From: Armillaria gallica
Taxonomy: Eukaryota > Basidiomycota > Agaricomycetes > Agaricales > Physalacriaceae
DNA: 64,000 bases
Direction: 5' to 3'
Assembly: GCA_037576215.1 (NCBI GenBank)
Contig: JBANDB010000007.1
Span: forward strand, 1,581,001 to 1,645,000
The notes below the pieces were generated by a model that saw only the letters and a list, made by a program, of their open reading frames with translations, was not told the DNA's origin and ran no database searches. Position numbers and translations under genes: made by a program. Positions 10,056 to 23,283 of this stretch are shown one piece after another; position 1 is the stretch's first letter, and the number at the start of each line of letters is the position of its first letter.

Positions 10056-12511
10056 TCAAGGCCGAATCTCCCCGACCCTTAAACATGCACAATTCACTTC
10101 CGCGATATCACTCGTCTCTACTAACTCCCTGCTGAATCGATCGTCCGCCCTCCACAGCCACACGATCCTCCCTCCCTTCTCCCTCACAGCCACAGCACCC
10201 TCCGCGTCACTTCTCTCTCGACCATCCAGGCTAATAATAGTCCGCACCCAGCCACGTCCCTCCCCGCCTACCGTCCCCCTCGCATACGCGTGCGCAAGTC
10301 CTCTGCACTGTGCCCTCTCTGCGCACACTCCCTCCTCTCCTCCCAGCATGCCGACTGCGAACACGCGCACTCCGTTCATATTTCTGTAAAGCCGTCCGTT
10401 TGAATCAAGATAAATTATGGCAAGATTCACTAGCCGGGTGATAAATCAAGTACCGACTCCCGAAAACCAAGTCGTATCATCAACGGTGAGTTGCGATCAG
10501 CAGACGAGGAGACGGGTGGGAAGGGTATATATTGTAATCATATCGTCGGTCTGCAGAACTAGTGAGGGCCGCCATCACGATCTCAGCCACTTGTGCTCAC
10601 CGGTCGACTTCCACCGTGCACATGCATCTCCCTCCACAGTTTCCCGCACCCGCCGTGAGCGGGGTAATGTTCCCTCCCCCTTCTCCGCGTGCGCGCCGAA
10701 TATGAACGTCCCGCCCTCTGTAGTAAGGTCGTTAGTTTCAACCAATGGAAATCATTGAAATACTTACCAGATCTGCGATAAATCGAGCGCATCCAAGTGA
10801 TGTTGAGTATAGCCAACGAGTTGACAGTGTTGCATCCAGATCATTGGCCTAAACTAGTCAGTATGGCCATTAGGAGGTCAGTCGAGGCTGCTTACTGCTT
10901 GCATTTACTCTCGTCTGCGTCCTCCGCACATCTTCCTACTAGCTAGTCTCCCACTCCCAGCTCGTTAACAGGAGGTGGTGGCAGTGTTGAGTGCATTACT
11001 ACACTATCGTTACTAAACCGTTGCAGGATCGAGATAAGGAAGGCTTACCTTCATCTACACCCGCTTTCACAACGAAACACCATTCCGGGAATACAACAGT
11101 GCTTGAGAAATAGTCGAGGCAGGAGGCAGAGGTAGAGCCGTAAGCTGCAAACCACCGTACCCCCAAACATCGACAGAAACCGTTGAAGGATCGATAATCG
11201 GCAGAGGCGCGTACTAAAAACCGTCAGCCGTAGCCCCAAAGGTCAAGGCTGGATGAAGATTTCTGTTAGCGTAGTCTCGGAAGTCGTTGGTGGAAGGGTT
11301 TACAATGAAACATATGTATCAAGTCCCCAACAACTCATATCTGGCCGTATCGCCAGCCACCGATTCAATAGTGCATTGATCTTCCCTTCCACTGAAGACG
11401 GAGTCAGCCAGAAAACAGGATAGCGAGATGTCGCGTACCTTGCGTACCAACACAAACATATTGCCGTGAGCTACCCGAATGGCTCGATAGACGGGCACAG
11501 GCGGTCACGCAGTTGATGAGAGCCGTACACCGACCACCTGTAGAGACCGTGTTAGCAAGAATAATCAAGTCGCGTTGCTTCGCATACCATCGTCGACGCT
11601 GTGCAAGGAGTCCAGTAGGGGGGAAGGAAGCAGCTGTACAATTGAGAAAGATGGGGTCTAGGAGAATGTTAGAGAAAGGAACACTGTAACATGTTAGCAC
11701 ACGTACCTAGCGTCCGTTAGCCGCATCTTTGAGCACATTCAAGACTGTAAACATGTTGTTAGTAGACCGTTATAGCTTTGACACAAGAAAGCCTTACATT
11801 CATTGACTCTTCCCTGCACGTTTCTATCCACACCTTCGTCAAATTCAACATCATGCATGAGGTCTTGAGGCCCGGAAGATGTGTTGAGAGCTACAGACTG
11901 GGAGGGGGGAAGTTAAGGTCGTCGTCGAGCTTGAAGGTGACCGGTTGCTTTGACGTCCTCGTGCGGGAAATGGTCGAATCTTCTAGTCTTGTAAGAACGA
12001 CGTGACTACAAAGGGAGAAAAAAGAGTTAGCTCGCAATAGAAAGATAGAGCGTAGAGCACGTACCTTGCATGAAGGTCGTCAAGACATGCTTGCTCTGAC
12101 CATTAGAATAAGCCTAGGGAAAAATAGTAAGCAAACGCCGAAACTGAGCAGCAGACAGATAACTTACCGTCGACGGATAGGTGAGCTAGCGAGGAGAGGG
12201 TAAGAGATAGAGGAGATAGTAGCTTTGCAACTTTGCAAGCGAAGCACGGCTCTTCTACCATTAAACCAGATACGTTGAGGGGGTATTCACGATGACCTAA
12301 GGAGTATTAAAGTGAATAAAAATACAGAGAGAAAAAGAGAGCTCACCACGTCGTCGTCGTCGTCGTTCAAAGCAAAGAATCGATCAATCAACGAGCGGAA
12401 AAGGAAACAGATACCGGTCACGAGACCAGACCCGTCCTGCTCGACAAAGTCGACGATGAGGCGTATGACGTCAGGAGACGCGCCATAATATATGAGAAGA
12501 CGAGAGGACAT
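10056..12511 (-). pseudogene. G-module gene copy 2, decayed
   Basis: This is the most complete 5' end of the G family. Exon 1 (12,347-12,511) encodes 55 residues starting MSSRLLIYYGASPDVIRLIV and ending in a run of aspartates. It is followed by a 50-nt intron (12,297-12,346, GTGAGC to TTAG). Exon 2 meets an in-frame TAA in the phase set by exon 1, whereas copies 1 and 5 are open there, so this copy looks inactivated. The last exon (about 10,056-10,382) is a Gly/Arg-rich frame ending CACLRVGEIRP. About ten small exons lie between. The family is unrecognised; it lies between HET blocks and shares their strand. Confidence 0.48.
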
Positions 12512-12590
12512 GTTTTGTAGTCGTGGGAGAAGGGGAGAGAGGGATGAGAAGGACCAGAGAGGAGAAAAGTGGGGATGAATGGGATTTGGA
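12512..12590 (-). promoter_or_regulatory. CT-rich tract upstream of G copy 2 start codon
   Basis: On the minus strand the bases just before the ATG are strongly pyrimidine-biased (runs such as CTCATCCCTCTCTCCCCTTC). Such CT tracts are common next to fungal transcription starts. The same tract precedes the ATG of copy 4 at 28,845-28,925, which supports 12,511 and 28,844 as real start sites. No TATA element was seen. Confidence 0.4.
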
Positions 12591-12649
12591 CACCTCCCTC
12601 TATGCCGTGCCGCTCCTATGTCCTCCCCTTGCCTGCCTTCGTTCTCCCC

Positions 12650-13560
12650 TCATCCGCATCCCGACGCGACTTCCGTGATATCACTCGTCCCTATAACTCC
12701 CTGCTGAAACACGTACACTCTCTTTTCTCCATGAGAAAGCCCGTCTCTATAAAGAATGGCCTCTCGACCGACCATCCTCCACAGCCACAGCATCTGTCCG
12801 TTGACGTCCCTTCCCGTATACGGTTCCTTTCACGCACACGCGTATGTCCCTCCCGCATGCACGTCTCTCCCCGCACTCCATCCTCCCCTCCCCACGTACG
12901 CCGACTCTCAACGCTGCAGGCTAACTCCTGCTCTGTCTGTATTGCGTATTCTCTAGTGAACTCTTTAGTCTGCATCAATAAAAAGTGATGACGAGGCCTA
13001 CCATAGTGATGGATGGAGGATAGACTCAAATCCCATGCTGGACCCACCATACGAGTCGTCTCGTCAACTCGACATTGAACCTAGCAAGCGAGGAGGCGAA
13101 TGGGAAGGCCGGGTTTTGTAGTCGTCTACAGAACTGCTTAGTGGTGGGATGACGATCTCGACTAAGTCTGCTTACTGGTCTACTTCGGTGCAAATCCATC
13201 TCCCTGCACGCGCCGCACGCGTAGTGGTATTCTGCACTCCCCGCACACACTTTGCGCACTCTCTCCTCTCCGTGTGTGCACCAACATCCGTTTCGAAGCT
13301 CTGTAGCAAAGTCGTTAGATTGAATCAATAGAAATTATCAGAATACTCACCAGACGCCATGTGATAAATTGAGTGTATTCAGTTGACGTCGAGGATAACT
13401 AGAAGATAGTCAGTAGTGCCATTAGGATGACAGCCAAGTGGCTTACTACGGGCCTTTACTCTCATCCCACGTCATCCGTACACCCTCCTAGCTTCCCGCG
13501 CGCACGTTAACTGACAGCGAAGGTACGATTCGGGGTACATTCCCTAGACCGTTCTTAGGC
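12650..13560 (-). pseudogene. G-module fragment, 3' exons only
   Basis: This is homologous to the last exons of the G family (the pyrimidine-rich plus-strand block, then the CTTTAGT...CAATAAAA intron-like segment and the following exon), but all upstream exons are missing. It directly abuts the start of G copy 2 in a head-to-tail arrangement. Past about 13,560 similarity to the family is lost. It is a truncated copy with no independent coding potential. Confidence 0.4.
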
Positions 13561-13833
13561 CAATTATCTGGAGTACAGTCTCTGGATACGAGTACCATAT
13601 TGGTTCTGGAAAAGCATCACAGCTACCGATAGCCTTGGTGAGTCTGTCTCTCTGGTCTCAAATTTTTATGAAGAAACGCTCGATTGGTTGTAGACCCTGC
13701 TCGAGGTGGACTATGTCATTCAGAATGGGGAAGACGTTGCTATATGAGGATGCGGATCGCCATAGCTCAGTTACATTGATGGAAGGAGTGTAAGGCCGCG
13801 TATAGCGCTGGATTCACAAGTAACGGAGATATC

Positions 13834-14151
13834 TTGGAATCTGGATGGTTTTCTTTCATAAAAGAGAGAACGAGCGGAAAACAAAAGTTTTTACATACCA
13901 TATACGTCGCAGCTTGGAGGGAACCTATTTTTAAGGCCCGAAGGGATATCCTGGTTGCAAACGAGGCAGTCTTGGTGGCAGAACGTCGTAGTTGGCACGG
14001 TCAAATACGGCCCGAGAGGCCGGAACTCAAAAATGAATGGCAATTTGATATTTGAGCCGTGCTGCTTGATGATGAACCTCCACTACCTACCCAAGACGAC
14101 GAGGACATCTTAGCTACGGCGGCAGTAGTTGGACCTTTAAAGTCCGACTAA
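13834..14151 (+). pseudogene. Short plus-strand coding remnant, unrecognised
   Basis: An open frame of 73 codons (with text such as AAWREPIFKARRDILVANEA) ends at TGA 14,053-14,055, then continues in the same frame for 31 more codons with acidic text (LLDDEPPLPTQDDEDILA) to TAA 14,149-14,151. The TGA is one transition from CGA. The acidic end suggests a C-terminus, perhaps of a former larger gene. No family was recognised and no second copy occurs in the window. Confidence 0.3.
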
Positions 14152-16340
14152 TTCTCTACTTTTACTGCGCGGTAGACTTTGCGATCAGATGTGGAAGGAC
14201 TATGGCGTGTATGCTGGCCCATTTCACGGCCTCGTCCTCACCTTGCACGCAGAAACCAGACCTTGGCATCGACTCAGAATATCAAGCTAAGGCTACGATG
14301 AGAGACTGTCATTTTTGGGCCGGTTTCTTTGGCTACGTGTACCCTGGTCTGAACTGGTATGCGCATCCCCGAATTTCTTGTTGACATCGCTGATATACGT
14401 AGAGGGCGCATCCGAAACCCCGATTTATGAGCATGCCGGGCGATGATATTGGTACAGGTACCAGCATCTTCTGTCTTTCCGGGAGCTTTTCTTATACTAG
14501 TTTATCTATTCGCTCATGAAGTCAACGAGGCAGACACTGTTCTGATTTTCCGGTGTTTCTCGATCTTGGAAGGTTCAAACGCCAGGTAATGCCGACCTGC
14601 CCTAGCGTGTGATTGTCCTCATATTTCTTAGATATTCCCGCGCACGCCTGTACTGCCCCCATGACATCAACCTTAATCCTGAACCTCTATCTCGGCTGAA
14701 AGCGACCTTTGTATATGTGAAGGCCCAACTGCCTCGCCGACACGCTCATCCCTAGGATATCGCAACATCATCCGGGGCGCAGCCAACATGGCCGCCGCTT
14801 CTTTTCTTCGCAAAAGTGCTTTAGGGTACATCGGTAAGTTCTTCTAGAGGTAAAAGTCGTGATGTCGCTCAACAGGAGTGTTTCCAAATCAGAGTTGAAT
14901 TATCGAACCTTTATTGAACCCGTTGATTCAGGCCGTTCTGTAGCCATTCAGAAGTACTGCTTCCCACTTTCGCCTGCTCATCCGTCTCGGAGAAATTCAC
15001 TCTCAGGATCCGTCTCTCGCTGCCAAGGAAGACGATGATTCAACAACAATGACGTTCTGCAGAGTTCGACATGTTTTACGTGCTCAACCTTACCCTTGTA
15101 TCACCAGTGACAAGTGCTACTTAGAAGTGTCTCGAGAACCTGGTATGTGCATTTCGCATTTGCCATTTGAACGTTTTTCTCAGCTTTTCTCTATTTCAGT
15201 TATGAATTCAGTACTAGCGAGACTGCGAATCATAGGCAGTTCTGCTATCACTAAATCCCGACACTGCCAATGCCTGGTGAGCTCGTATCGGGAAGCCCAT
15301 TGCCGAAGGGTACCTCCTCAAAAAGTTGCTTATCGTTACTTTCTAGGGTCCCACCGCAAAATGCAGTTGAAAGAGGCGCATATATACTATAGTATCTCGT
15401 TGCGGCACGTATGTGGCCTTTGTATCGATACTGGACTCAGATTCCTTACTCCGACGATCCAGGTAACGCGTAACCGCTCCCCATGTCGACGGCGACGAAA
15501 GTCCCCTAGATGACTGGAAAGCAGTGTGCGTGCAAATACCCCAGGGGTTCTTCATATTTTACTAGACGGAGCCTTGCTCTGTAGGCTGGATTTGTATGTG
15601 GTACGTACATTGACTGAACTTTCCCCTACTTTTCTGATCTCCAGTGACCATTTTAGCACCTCCACCCCTGCCACATCTTTATTCCAACCAAGACTTCTAT
15701 GTCGTTTCCTCCGGGTGGGTTCGTGGGTACGACGGGGCCGATATCAAAATTTCGTGATACTGTTATATGTGTGCCTGCTCTTTTGTCCAAAGGCTGCGCA
15801 ATGAGAAGATATAATGATCTGTTGAAAGTGGCGTCTTTCAGTTCAAAGCCAACGATGCGGATGTGCGGTCAGGCGAGAGTTTACGAACACTACTGTCGTA
15901 TTATTCATTTTATTCACTGATTGCATACAAGCAACATGGAAGAGAGCGGCAAAACAGCATGCCTTGTCTTGACTACCCTTAGTATAATGCTGGATGTGAA
16001 AACTGCTGTAATGAAATGTTCATTGCAATACCATTACGTAGGTGATATCCTTGAACATGTCTTCTATGCATAACGTCAGCCTCGATCCCCCTCGTCTTCT
16101 CATGCATCTTTGTTTCCTGAGTGAGTTTTTTTTGTTCCTACTTGTTGTCTTTTCTTATTTGCACAACGACTTTAGGATCTCGCACGTCTCGTACTCTGCT
16201 TGGATCGGCGCACGGGTTTCCTCTGGACGCGAAGGTGAGTAAATTGATATTCGGTTTCTCTTTGGCTCATATGACTCCTCGTAGATCCTCCGCTACCCCA
16301 CGGCCTCAAGTCTTCGCTCACGCCACTTGCTATCAATGGC
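14152..16340. other. Low-copy region with exon-like pieces
   Basis: The plus strand has intron-like strings (for example GTATGTGC to TTTCAG near 15,144-15,200 and a GTGAGC site near 15,278) between short open segments, so a spliced plus-strand gene is possible around 15.0-15.9 kb. Frames could not be joined without stops and no domain was recognised. Nothing else is supported. Confidence 0.25.
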
Positions 16341-16369
16341 CAATACCACCCTGAAAACTCGGTGTCGCC

Positions 16370-17450
16370 AATACCTTCGTGTTTTGCGTCGAGGCAACGT
16401 ATCGCTTTCCACCGAGCAAGGGGCACGCAACAATGACCAAGGCGTACAATGGGACGATTTCATGGAGGAGTTTTGAGGGAGGGAGTTCCCAGGTTCTTCA
16501 AGATGCTCGTGAAGGCGAGGCGTTTGTGAGCTGGACATTCCCATCTGACTTTTCTGGGGCTAACGTGCTTTTACTTAGTTCACCCACTCGGTATACGACA
16601 TCGCCGACCTCTTCCTCCACTCATACCGACTGAATCCGCCTTTGTAACCTTCTCTCACCATTCGACTCAACATGAAGATGGGCCAGTTAAGGGTCAAATT
16701 TTGTCTCGAGGCGACGTATCCCTTTCCGGCAAGCGAAGTGACGCGTAGTGGGTCTCCTACTCTGGAGGCATTTGAATGAAGGAGGCATTTCCATGTTGGA
16801 AAGATGTTTGGAATGTCGATGGAGGCACGTGGCTCGTTTTCATTCAGCGAGGTACGTCTACATGCATGCGCATTGCTTTCTTGAGACTAATGTCGTCTCA
16901 CGTAGGTTGTCCGCCCGCTGAATTCCCCGCTTCTTCGTTTGCTCCTTTGATTTGCGACCCAGTCACTAGCGCCGTCCTCCTTCCTTTTCATATTACTCTA
17001 ACGATATCTCCACAAGTGTTTGGGCCAGCAATAGGGCCAATTTTTGGCCCGAGACGATGTATCGTCTTCCGGGGAGCGGGGGTATGCTGTTGAGGAAGGG
17101 GAAAGATGGTGGCACTTGAATCAATAGGGGGAGATCGCGATCGGGTGCGAAGGTGAGTTTTCATTTTGTTCTTCTAGCTTCCGTGCCTAATATTATCGCA
17201 CCTAGGTTGTCCATCATTTGGCCCTCGCTCCTACGTTCTCGCCCTCCGACCTCTTTAACATCTTCCTCCTCCTTCTGGCAACGGTTCTCTCTTTGCAAAG
17301 TAGTCCGACGCTCCTCCCACGAATGTATGCGCCAGCCGTAGGGTCTATTTTTGCCCAAAGACGACGTATCACTTCCTGGTAGGAGGATATGGGGAGTCGA
17401 GTGAATAGGAGGGTCGAACACGATCGGCTGCAGATGCGTGAAGAGGACGC
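16370..17450 (+). repeat. Four diverged tandem repeats of about 330 bp
   Basis: Related strings centred on CGAGRCRACGTATCNCTTTCC recur near 16,390, 16,715, 17,055 and 17,360. Each is followed by a purine-rich stretch and, in several, a GTGAGT-like donor. Read on the plus strand the units give similar short peptides (RGNVSLS, RGDVSLS, RDDVSSS, KDDVSLP). This suggests an exon that was duplicated in tandem and then decayed. The spacing is about 305-340 bp. The function is unknown and the units are too diverged to define exact borders. Confidence 0.42.
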
Positions 17451-17889
17451 GGACGCCTATCTCATCCTCTTCGCGCGGACTGTTTCTCGGGGATGATACG
17501 TTCCCAACCACTCGCCCATGCCCGCGTCGACGCCTCCGCCCACTCTTTCCACCTTCAACAATGCTCGGGTAATGGTGGAGGGAGCGAGTTCTATGCTGAG
17601 GCAATGGATTGTCGTCCGCGGAGCAAGATCTCGACGTCCTCACATGCATTCTGCGGGCGACATCGAAGTCCCCCTCCTGAGACTTCGAGCTAAGCTTCTG
17701 CCAACGACATTGCGCTGATGCATCTGGTGAAGAATGGATGGGAGAGGGAGGGAGTTCGGGGATGCGACAGCTTAGGCACGCCTTGAAGAGGCTTTTCTTG
17801 TGAGTACACCCTCTTCGAGATCGTGCCCACGCTGACTATCATTCAGGATTTCATTTTGTCTTGCAACACTGTTCTCTGACCTGTCCAAC
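17451..17889. other. Spacer before G copy 3
   Basis: Frames are short on both strands. A minus-strand frame of 162 codons at 17,161-17,649 overlaps the tandem repeats and has low-complexity Arg/Ser text, so it is not called as a gene. Confidence 0.3.
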
Positions 17890-20230
17890 CCTCATCCGCA
17901 TCCCGACGCGACTTCCGTGAAATTGCTTGTCTCTATAAGTCCCTGCTAAAACGCGTCTACCTCCCATTCTCCATGAAAATGCCCATCTCTATTAAGAGTG
18001 GCCTCCAACCGTCCTCCACAGCCACATGTCCCTCCCTCCCTCCATGCTAATAATAGCCTGCATCCATCGACGTCCCTCTAACCGTCCCCCACAGCCACAG
18101 GTCCATCCCTCCCTTCAACTACCGGTCACTCCTCCGCCGACGACCTCCCTCACAGCCACAAGCCGTCCGCGTCACTCCTCCCTCGACCAAACACCCTCCA
18201 TCCAGTCTAATAATAGCCCGCACCCGGAGACGTCCCTCCCTGCATACGGTCCCTTCGCATACGCGCGTGCAAGTCTTCCGCACTCCGTCCTCTCCGCCCC
18301 TCCAGTCTAATATTAGCATGCGACCATCAGCGACCCTCCCTTCATTCCAGCCTCTCCGGGCATGCTTCTGCACTGTCCCTCTCCGTGCACGCTCCCTCCT
18401 CTCCTCCCAGCGTGCCGACTGTGAACGCGCGCACTCCGTTCGCACTTCTGTAAGGCCCTTAGTTTGAATTAATATGAAGTATGGCAAGACTCACTGGCTG
18501 GGTGATAAATCAAGTGCCGACTCCCGAAAACTAAGTCGTATCGTCAACGGCGAGTCGCCACCGGTAGACGAGGAGGCGGATGGAATGGGTATGTCTTGTG
18601 GGCATATCGTCAGCCTACAGAACTAATCAGTGCCGCCATCACGATCTCAGCCGATTGAGCTTACCGATCGACTTCCACCGCACATGTCCATCTCCCTCCG
18701 CAGCTTCCTGCACGCGCCGTGAGCGGGGTAATGTTCTCTCACTCCTCTCTGCGTGCGCGCTGAATATGAACGCCCTGTCCTCTGTAGTACAGTCGTTAGT
18801 TTCAATCAATAGATATCATCGAAAGATTTACCAGATCCGCGATAAATCAAGTGCATCCAGGTAACGTTGGGTATAGCCAACAGGTCGACAATGTTGCATC
18901 GATATCATTGCCCTAGAAACTACTCAGTATAGCCATTAGGAGGTCAGTCGAGCCTGCTTACCGCTTGCGTTTACTCTCGTCTGACGTCCTCCGCACATCT
19001 GCCTAGCCTCCCCCACACACCTCCCAGCTCGTTAACGGACGGACGTGGTGGTAGTGCTGACTCTCCCCGCACACACTTCCCGCACTGCATCCTCTTCTTC
19101 CCACGCATCGTTGGTGCTGGGAGATCACTCCCTCTCTGCTCGTGTTTTATCCTCTGTACTAAGCCTGTTAGCTTGAATTAGTAGAAACTATGGTAAGACC
19201 AACCTATCGCGTCATCAATCATCAATGGATCGGGTGGCAAGCAATGTCAACCCAACGTCGATCACGACAAGCAAGTTGACGGAGGGGGCACAGGAAGGGA
19301 GGTGGACAGATGTCGTTGACCTAGAAACTAGTCAATGGTACTCTTACAGTAACAATCAACTTTGCTTACCACCCATAACCTGTATCCTCCGACTAACACA
19401 CATCCCTCCGCGCATGTCAATCTTCCAGCCCAGCTGCGCACCCGCCTCGACTTCACTCCACTTGTATGCGCCCAATTTTGCTTTTGTGGGAACGTAAGCA
19501 GAAGGTTCTGCGGTAAACTCCTTAGCTAGAATCGATCAAATTCACGGCAACACTTACTAGGTAGGTCATGACTTGAATTCTGAATTGAGCACAGATCCAA
19601 CCTGTAAAAACCCCGTAAGCGTGAACAGCGGACTCGGGAGTTCTCGCCTACCTTGTGGTGATAGCTCACGGTCTGCGGTAGACGAGGAACATGAAAGATA
19701 TTGCGTACATTTTGGTAGACAGGCGAGATGGTAGTGTGCTTGAAGGGCTTGGCCTCTGTAAACAGAGAGCGTCAGTGACAGAAACATGTTGCTAGTAGTA
19801 GTAAACGCACCTTAGGTATCGTCAGCCTCTTTCAAAGGCTGATAAGAATACATCAGTAATCCGCTGGAGCCTCAAGATTGAGATACCGTACCTCTATTCC
19901 TTCCTCTCCATGCACGCGCCGTGCCAGATTCAACGTCCACACATGAGGGCCGGCTTGAGGCATTGGGAGGCGAGGAAAAGAAATAGAATACGTTGTCGAG
20001 CTCGACAACGACCGTGACCGGTTGGTTGGCTAGCGCACTAGTTCGGAAAGCGGACGAGTCTTGAGCATCGCTACACTGCTGGTCTTGAAGCTAAGAGTTA
20101 GCGTAGAAGAAAAAGGGATTAAATTGGAACAGAAGCATAGGCCATCAAGCACGTCGTGAATGGACCTCTTCCCTGAGCTGTCCTCTGCATTAGATGCGAG
20201 ATGCAATTTGTAGCGACAGCCCACCTGTCA
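17890..20230 (-). pseudogene. G-module gene copy 3, highly diverged
   Basis: It begins on the left with the shared pyrimidine-rich block (the last exon on the minus strand) and the intron-like string ending in GTGAGTCTTGCC on the minus strand near 18,495. It then follows the family order through the exon and intron strings near 18.6-19.2 kb. Right of 19.2 kb similarity fades and the 5' exons (MSSRLL... and KIWYHTC...) are not found. It is the most eroded of the long copies. Confidence 0.38.
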
Positions 20231-22494
20231 TCCCGTACGCAAAACCTGACGTCAATTTTGTCGAGTACGACAAGGATTTCTACCAAGCCTAGAGCTGATT
20301 ATATAACCATCTCCAAAGGCGAATAAAATGTATAGGCAGCAAGCGAGATGATAGCTACGTCGGCAGGCTCCTTTCACTGGATAGCGCGACAAGGGGCTAT
20401 TCAACCCCGCGAGTAAGAATCGACTCTAGGTGGAACCACAAGATAGCTCACCGTTGTTTTGGCAGTCACTAGTCAATTTTCTACCTCACGCAATCGATGG
20501 TAATCTCCTGCTTAGAATGAGGGACATTGGTGGCATCTGTTGGCATCTACCGTCGAGTTATCGGTCATGTCTTTTACGGGTGGACGTGGCACAAGAAAAG
20601 GACAAAAAAGCAGAAGCTGTTATATTGATAACGAGGTCGGTATGGTGGTGCAAAGTCAAGTCAAGGCCCTGACTAAGCTGGCTCCGAGTCAATCCCCTCT
20701 CACCTCTTTGTCGAAATTCTCCATGAAAACTTTATCCTAACGCTTCATCGATTTATCAACTGCCTTTACTTGATTTTACCGCGATGGCTTAGATGGCAAT
20801 GCGAGACCTTGGCTTATCACGCGCGTGGGTTCGTCATAGAGGCACAGTAGCTGCTCGTATCGCCGTCGTAGGATTTACACAGACTCCATCTCCCTCGATA
20901 TGAGTCGCACTTCCGCTTGCCTTGACATAAAACTCAACGAGTTGGTTCCACCTATTGCCCTCTGTCCTTGAAGGAGGAACTGTTGGAAATTTCGATGATC
21001 TACTGTAGGCAGTGGCGTGATAATCGTGGTTTTCATCCAAAGTCCGTCCAAGTTATCTGCTCTCTTCTCCGAGGTGCAGGGCCGATGGGACTTGCCAAGG
21101 TCCTAAACCATTCCGTGAGCTTCGTGACATTCTGAAGGTGATCCTGCGTTCAAGGTAGGGTATCACCCATTTTCCTTGGAGCAAAATTTCTGAACAGCCC
21201 TAGCCAAGCGACTATGACTTCAAATCCTAATTCCTTTTATCGTTGTCACCCGAAGTTCTCGACTAGATCATAGATATAAACTACGACGACATACCTACCC
21301 TCCGATCCCGATTTTTTCCTTGCCTTGCCACTTATTTCCCTCTTCCCGCCGGGTGCACCTCTTCTCAGAAGTCGTTCTTGTCATCATTCTCGGGCCTAAA
21401 GGCTGTATTCTTGCAAGACTTCTTCTGACTTGCACCATGGATCGCACTTCTCGTAAAAGTGCTTGAACTGCACAGATTGGATTGGGGAATATGCACCTGC
21501 ATCTGTCTCCCTTCCATCCTGGATGCAGTGGAAGAGACACTATCGGACCGACACTAATCCAGCTGGATCTCAGGTTGGGTAGATTTCGACACACCATCAA
21601 ACCTCGCTGTCATTATTTCGAAGACAAGGGCCTCGAGGTATTTTTTTTTCATTCGCTAACAACCGACGGCATGCGCTATAATGCGACCGGAAGTTTAAAC
21701 GTTACCGTCTCTCCAGCAAACATCTCATACCTCCCCTGACCGAAATCTTTTCATTTCGCTCGCCGTGCTGTACACCATTACAGTCTTTATATGTTATCCG
21801 AGGCCTGTCCTAGCCACATAGATCTCGCTCAAGCTCGTTATCAGTGGCAACTGAGAGCGCAGTGTGTATCTCCGCTTGCGGATTCGTTGACCAGGATCGT
21901 ATCAATACTCCTCGTCTTATGATAGACGCGGAGAGCGATTTTGTGATGGCTATCCATCTAGTGATAATCATTTGGGAACGCGTGGAAGAGCAAATGCCCA
22001 AATTGATGGCCAGAGGGATTCTCTGGGTCAAGGAACGAAGAAGTGAGTCAGTGGCACTGTTATTTCGCTCATTTCGCATCTGATTGTTCAGCACAGTACG
22101 TCTTCGTTTGGGCGTAGATGGGGAAAGATCTCGCGTGATTTTCCCACAGACAACTTCGAACTTCTGTCGTACATGGAGTAAATGGCGCTTAGATGAAAAC
22201 CATTACTTGTCTATTTTTTCTCGACACGAGGCAGGTTACTTGAAAGTTTCTCTATGCCGAATGACGCAAAACATCCCCTGTCTGATGTGGGGGCGAACGT
22301 GAATAGTTTTCTACGGCTATGAAAGATCATTAACAGCATACTCATAGATTCAACTGCTTTCAATAGTGATCCGGGGGAAGAAGAACACCATGATCAGGAT
22401 TGAGAACAGCCAAATAGAGTGAATGAGAAGATGTCGGTGAAGGTGAATATGTTTTGGGGTTCAGGTATCTGGGAGGGGGATAGATTTGAAGCTC
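20231..22494. other. Low-copy region, no supported gene
   Basis: The longest frames are about 100 codons on either strand and lack recognisable domains. Short plus-strand frames at 21,844-22,083 and 22,084-22,302 adjoin an intron-like site but gave no joined product. It separates the left cluster from HET block 2. Confidence 0.3.
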
Positions 22495-23283
22495 AATGAG
22501 TCTGATTATGATTATTTATTCGCAGACTGCAGTTGAGAGAGCTTTCTTTTGTGCATAGTTCAACGGCCACCATATGGACGCTTGACTTGGTTTCAACACT
22601 GAAAACACAGCATTGTCTAGCCCATAAAATCCGAACCCTCCTGCATAATTGGTAGCTTCTCATGGCTGTACAAATCAATTGCCTCCGGATCCAATATATA
22701 ATGCGCGCCTGTTCAATGAACGTCTTCACTCGTCATCTAGGTAACGCAAGATACGCTCTTGAGTTCGACGATGCTCGAATTTCCTTTTGGAACTGTGGCG
22801 ATTTTTTCGTTTTTGACTTGAGGGAAAAGAGGTAACGCGTGACGCGTCGCCAGTGGAATATGAAGAGGGACGAAGTGAGGTAATAGAGGGATGAAAATGT
22901 TAGGAGGGCAACGTTGCCAGGATGCAGGAGCAAAGAGATAACGACTTGATGGCTGCAGTGAGGGTCACCATGGGGCGTGAGGAATGGTTGTTGAGCTCGG
23001 ATGTGGGTTGGGCACGGCCCGATGACACCTAAACCGAGATTTCTTTCAGCCAGAATTTCTTTTGTCTATAACACTGCCTTCATGAGCTCGAGTGTGTTTT
23101 CTAGTCTAACTATTGACGCGGACGTGCGTAGAACATGTTGTATTAGATAAAATAATTGCCCCTTCACAGAATTCTATGACTCTATAGCAATGACAATGCT
23201 CCTTCCGCCTGTCTGATTTCCAGACCTGGTTGTCGACACCAGGAAATCAAGACCGTGATGACTTCTCCCCACCGGTAGTCAAA

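Noticed and set aside
12347..12365. GTC/GAC trinucleotide run as a microsatellite
   Set aside because: It encodes the aspartate run at the end of exon 1 of G copy 2 and is shared, with variation, by other copies.
16370..17450. CRISPR-like or satellite array
   Set aside because: The units are few, long and strongly diverged, with no conserved short direct repeat; the organism is also clearly eukaryotic.
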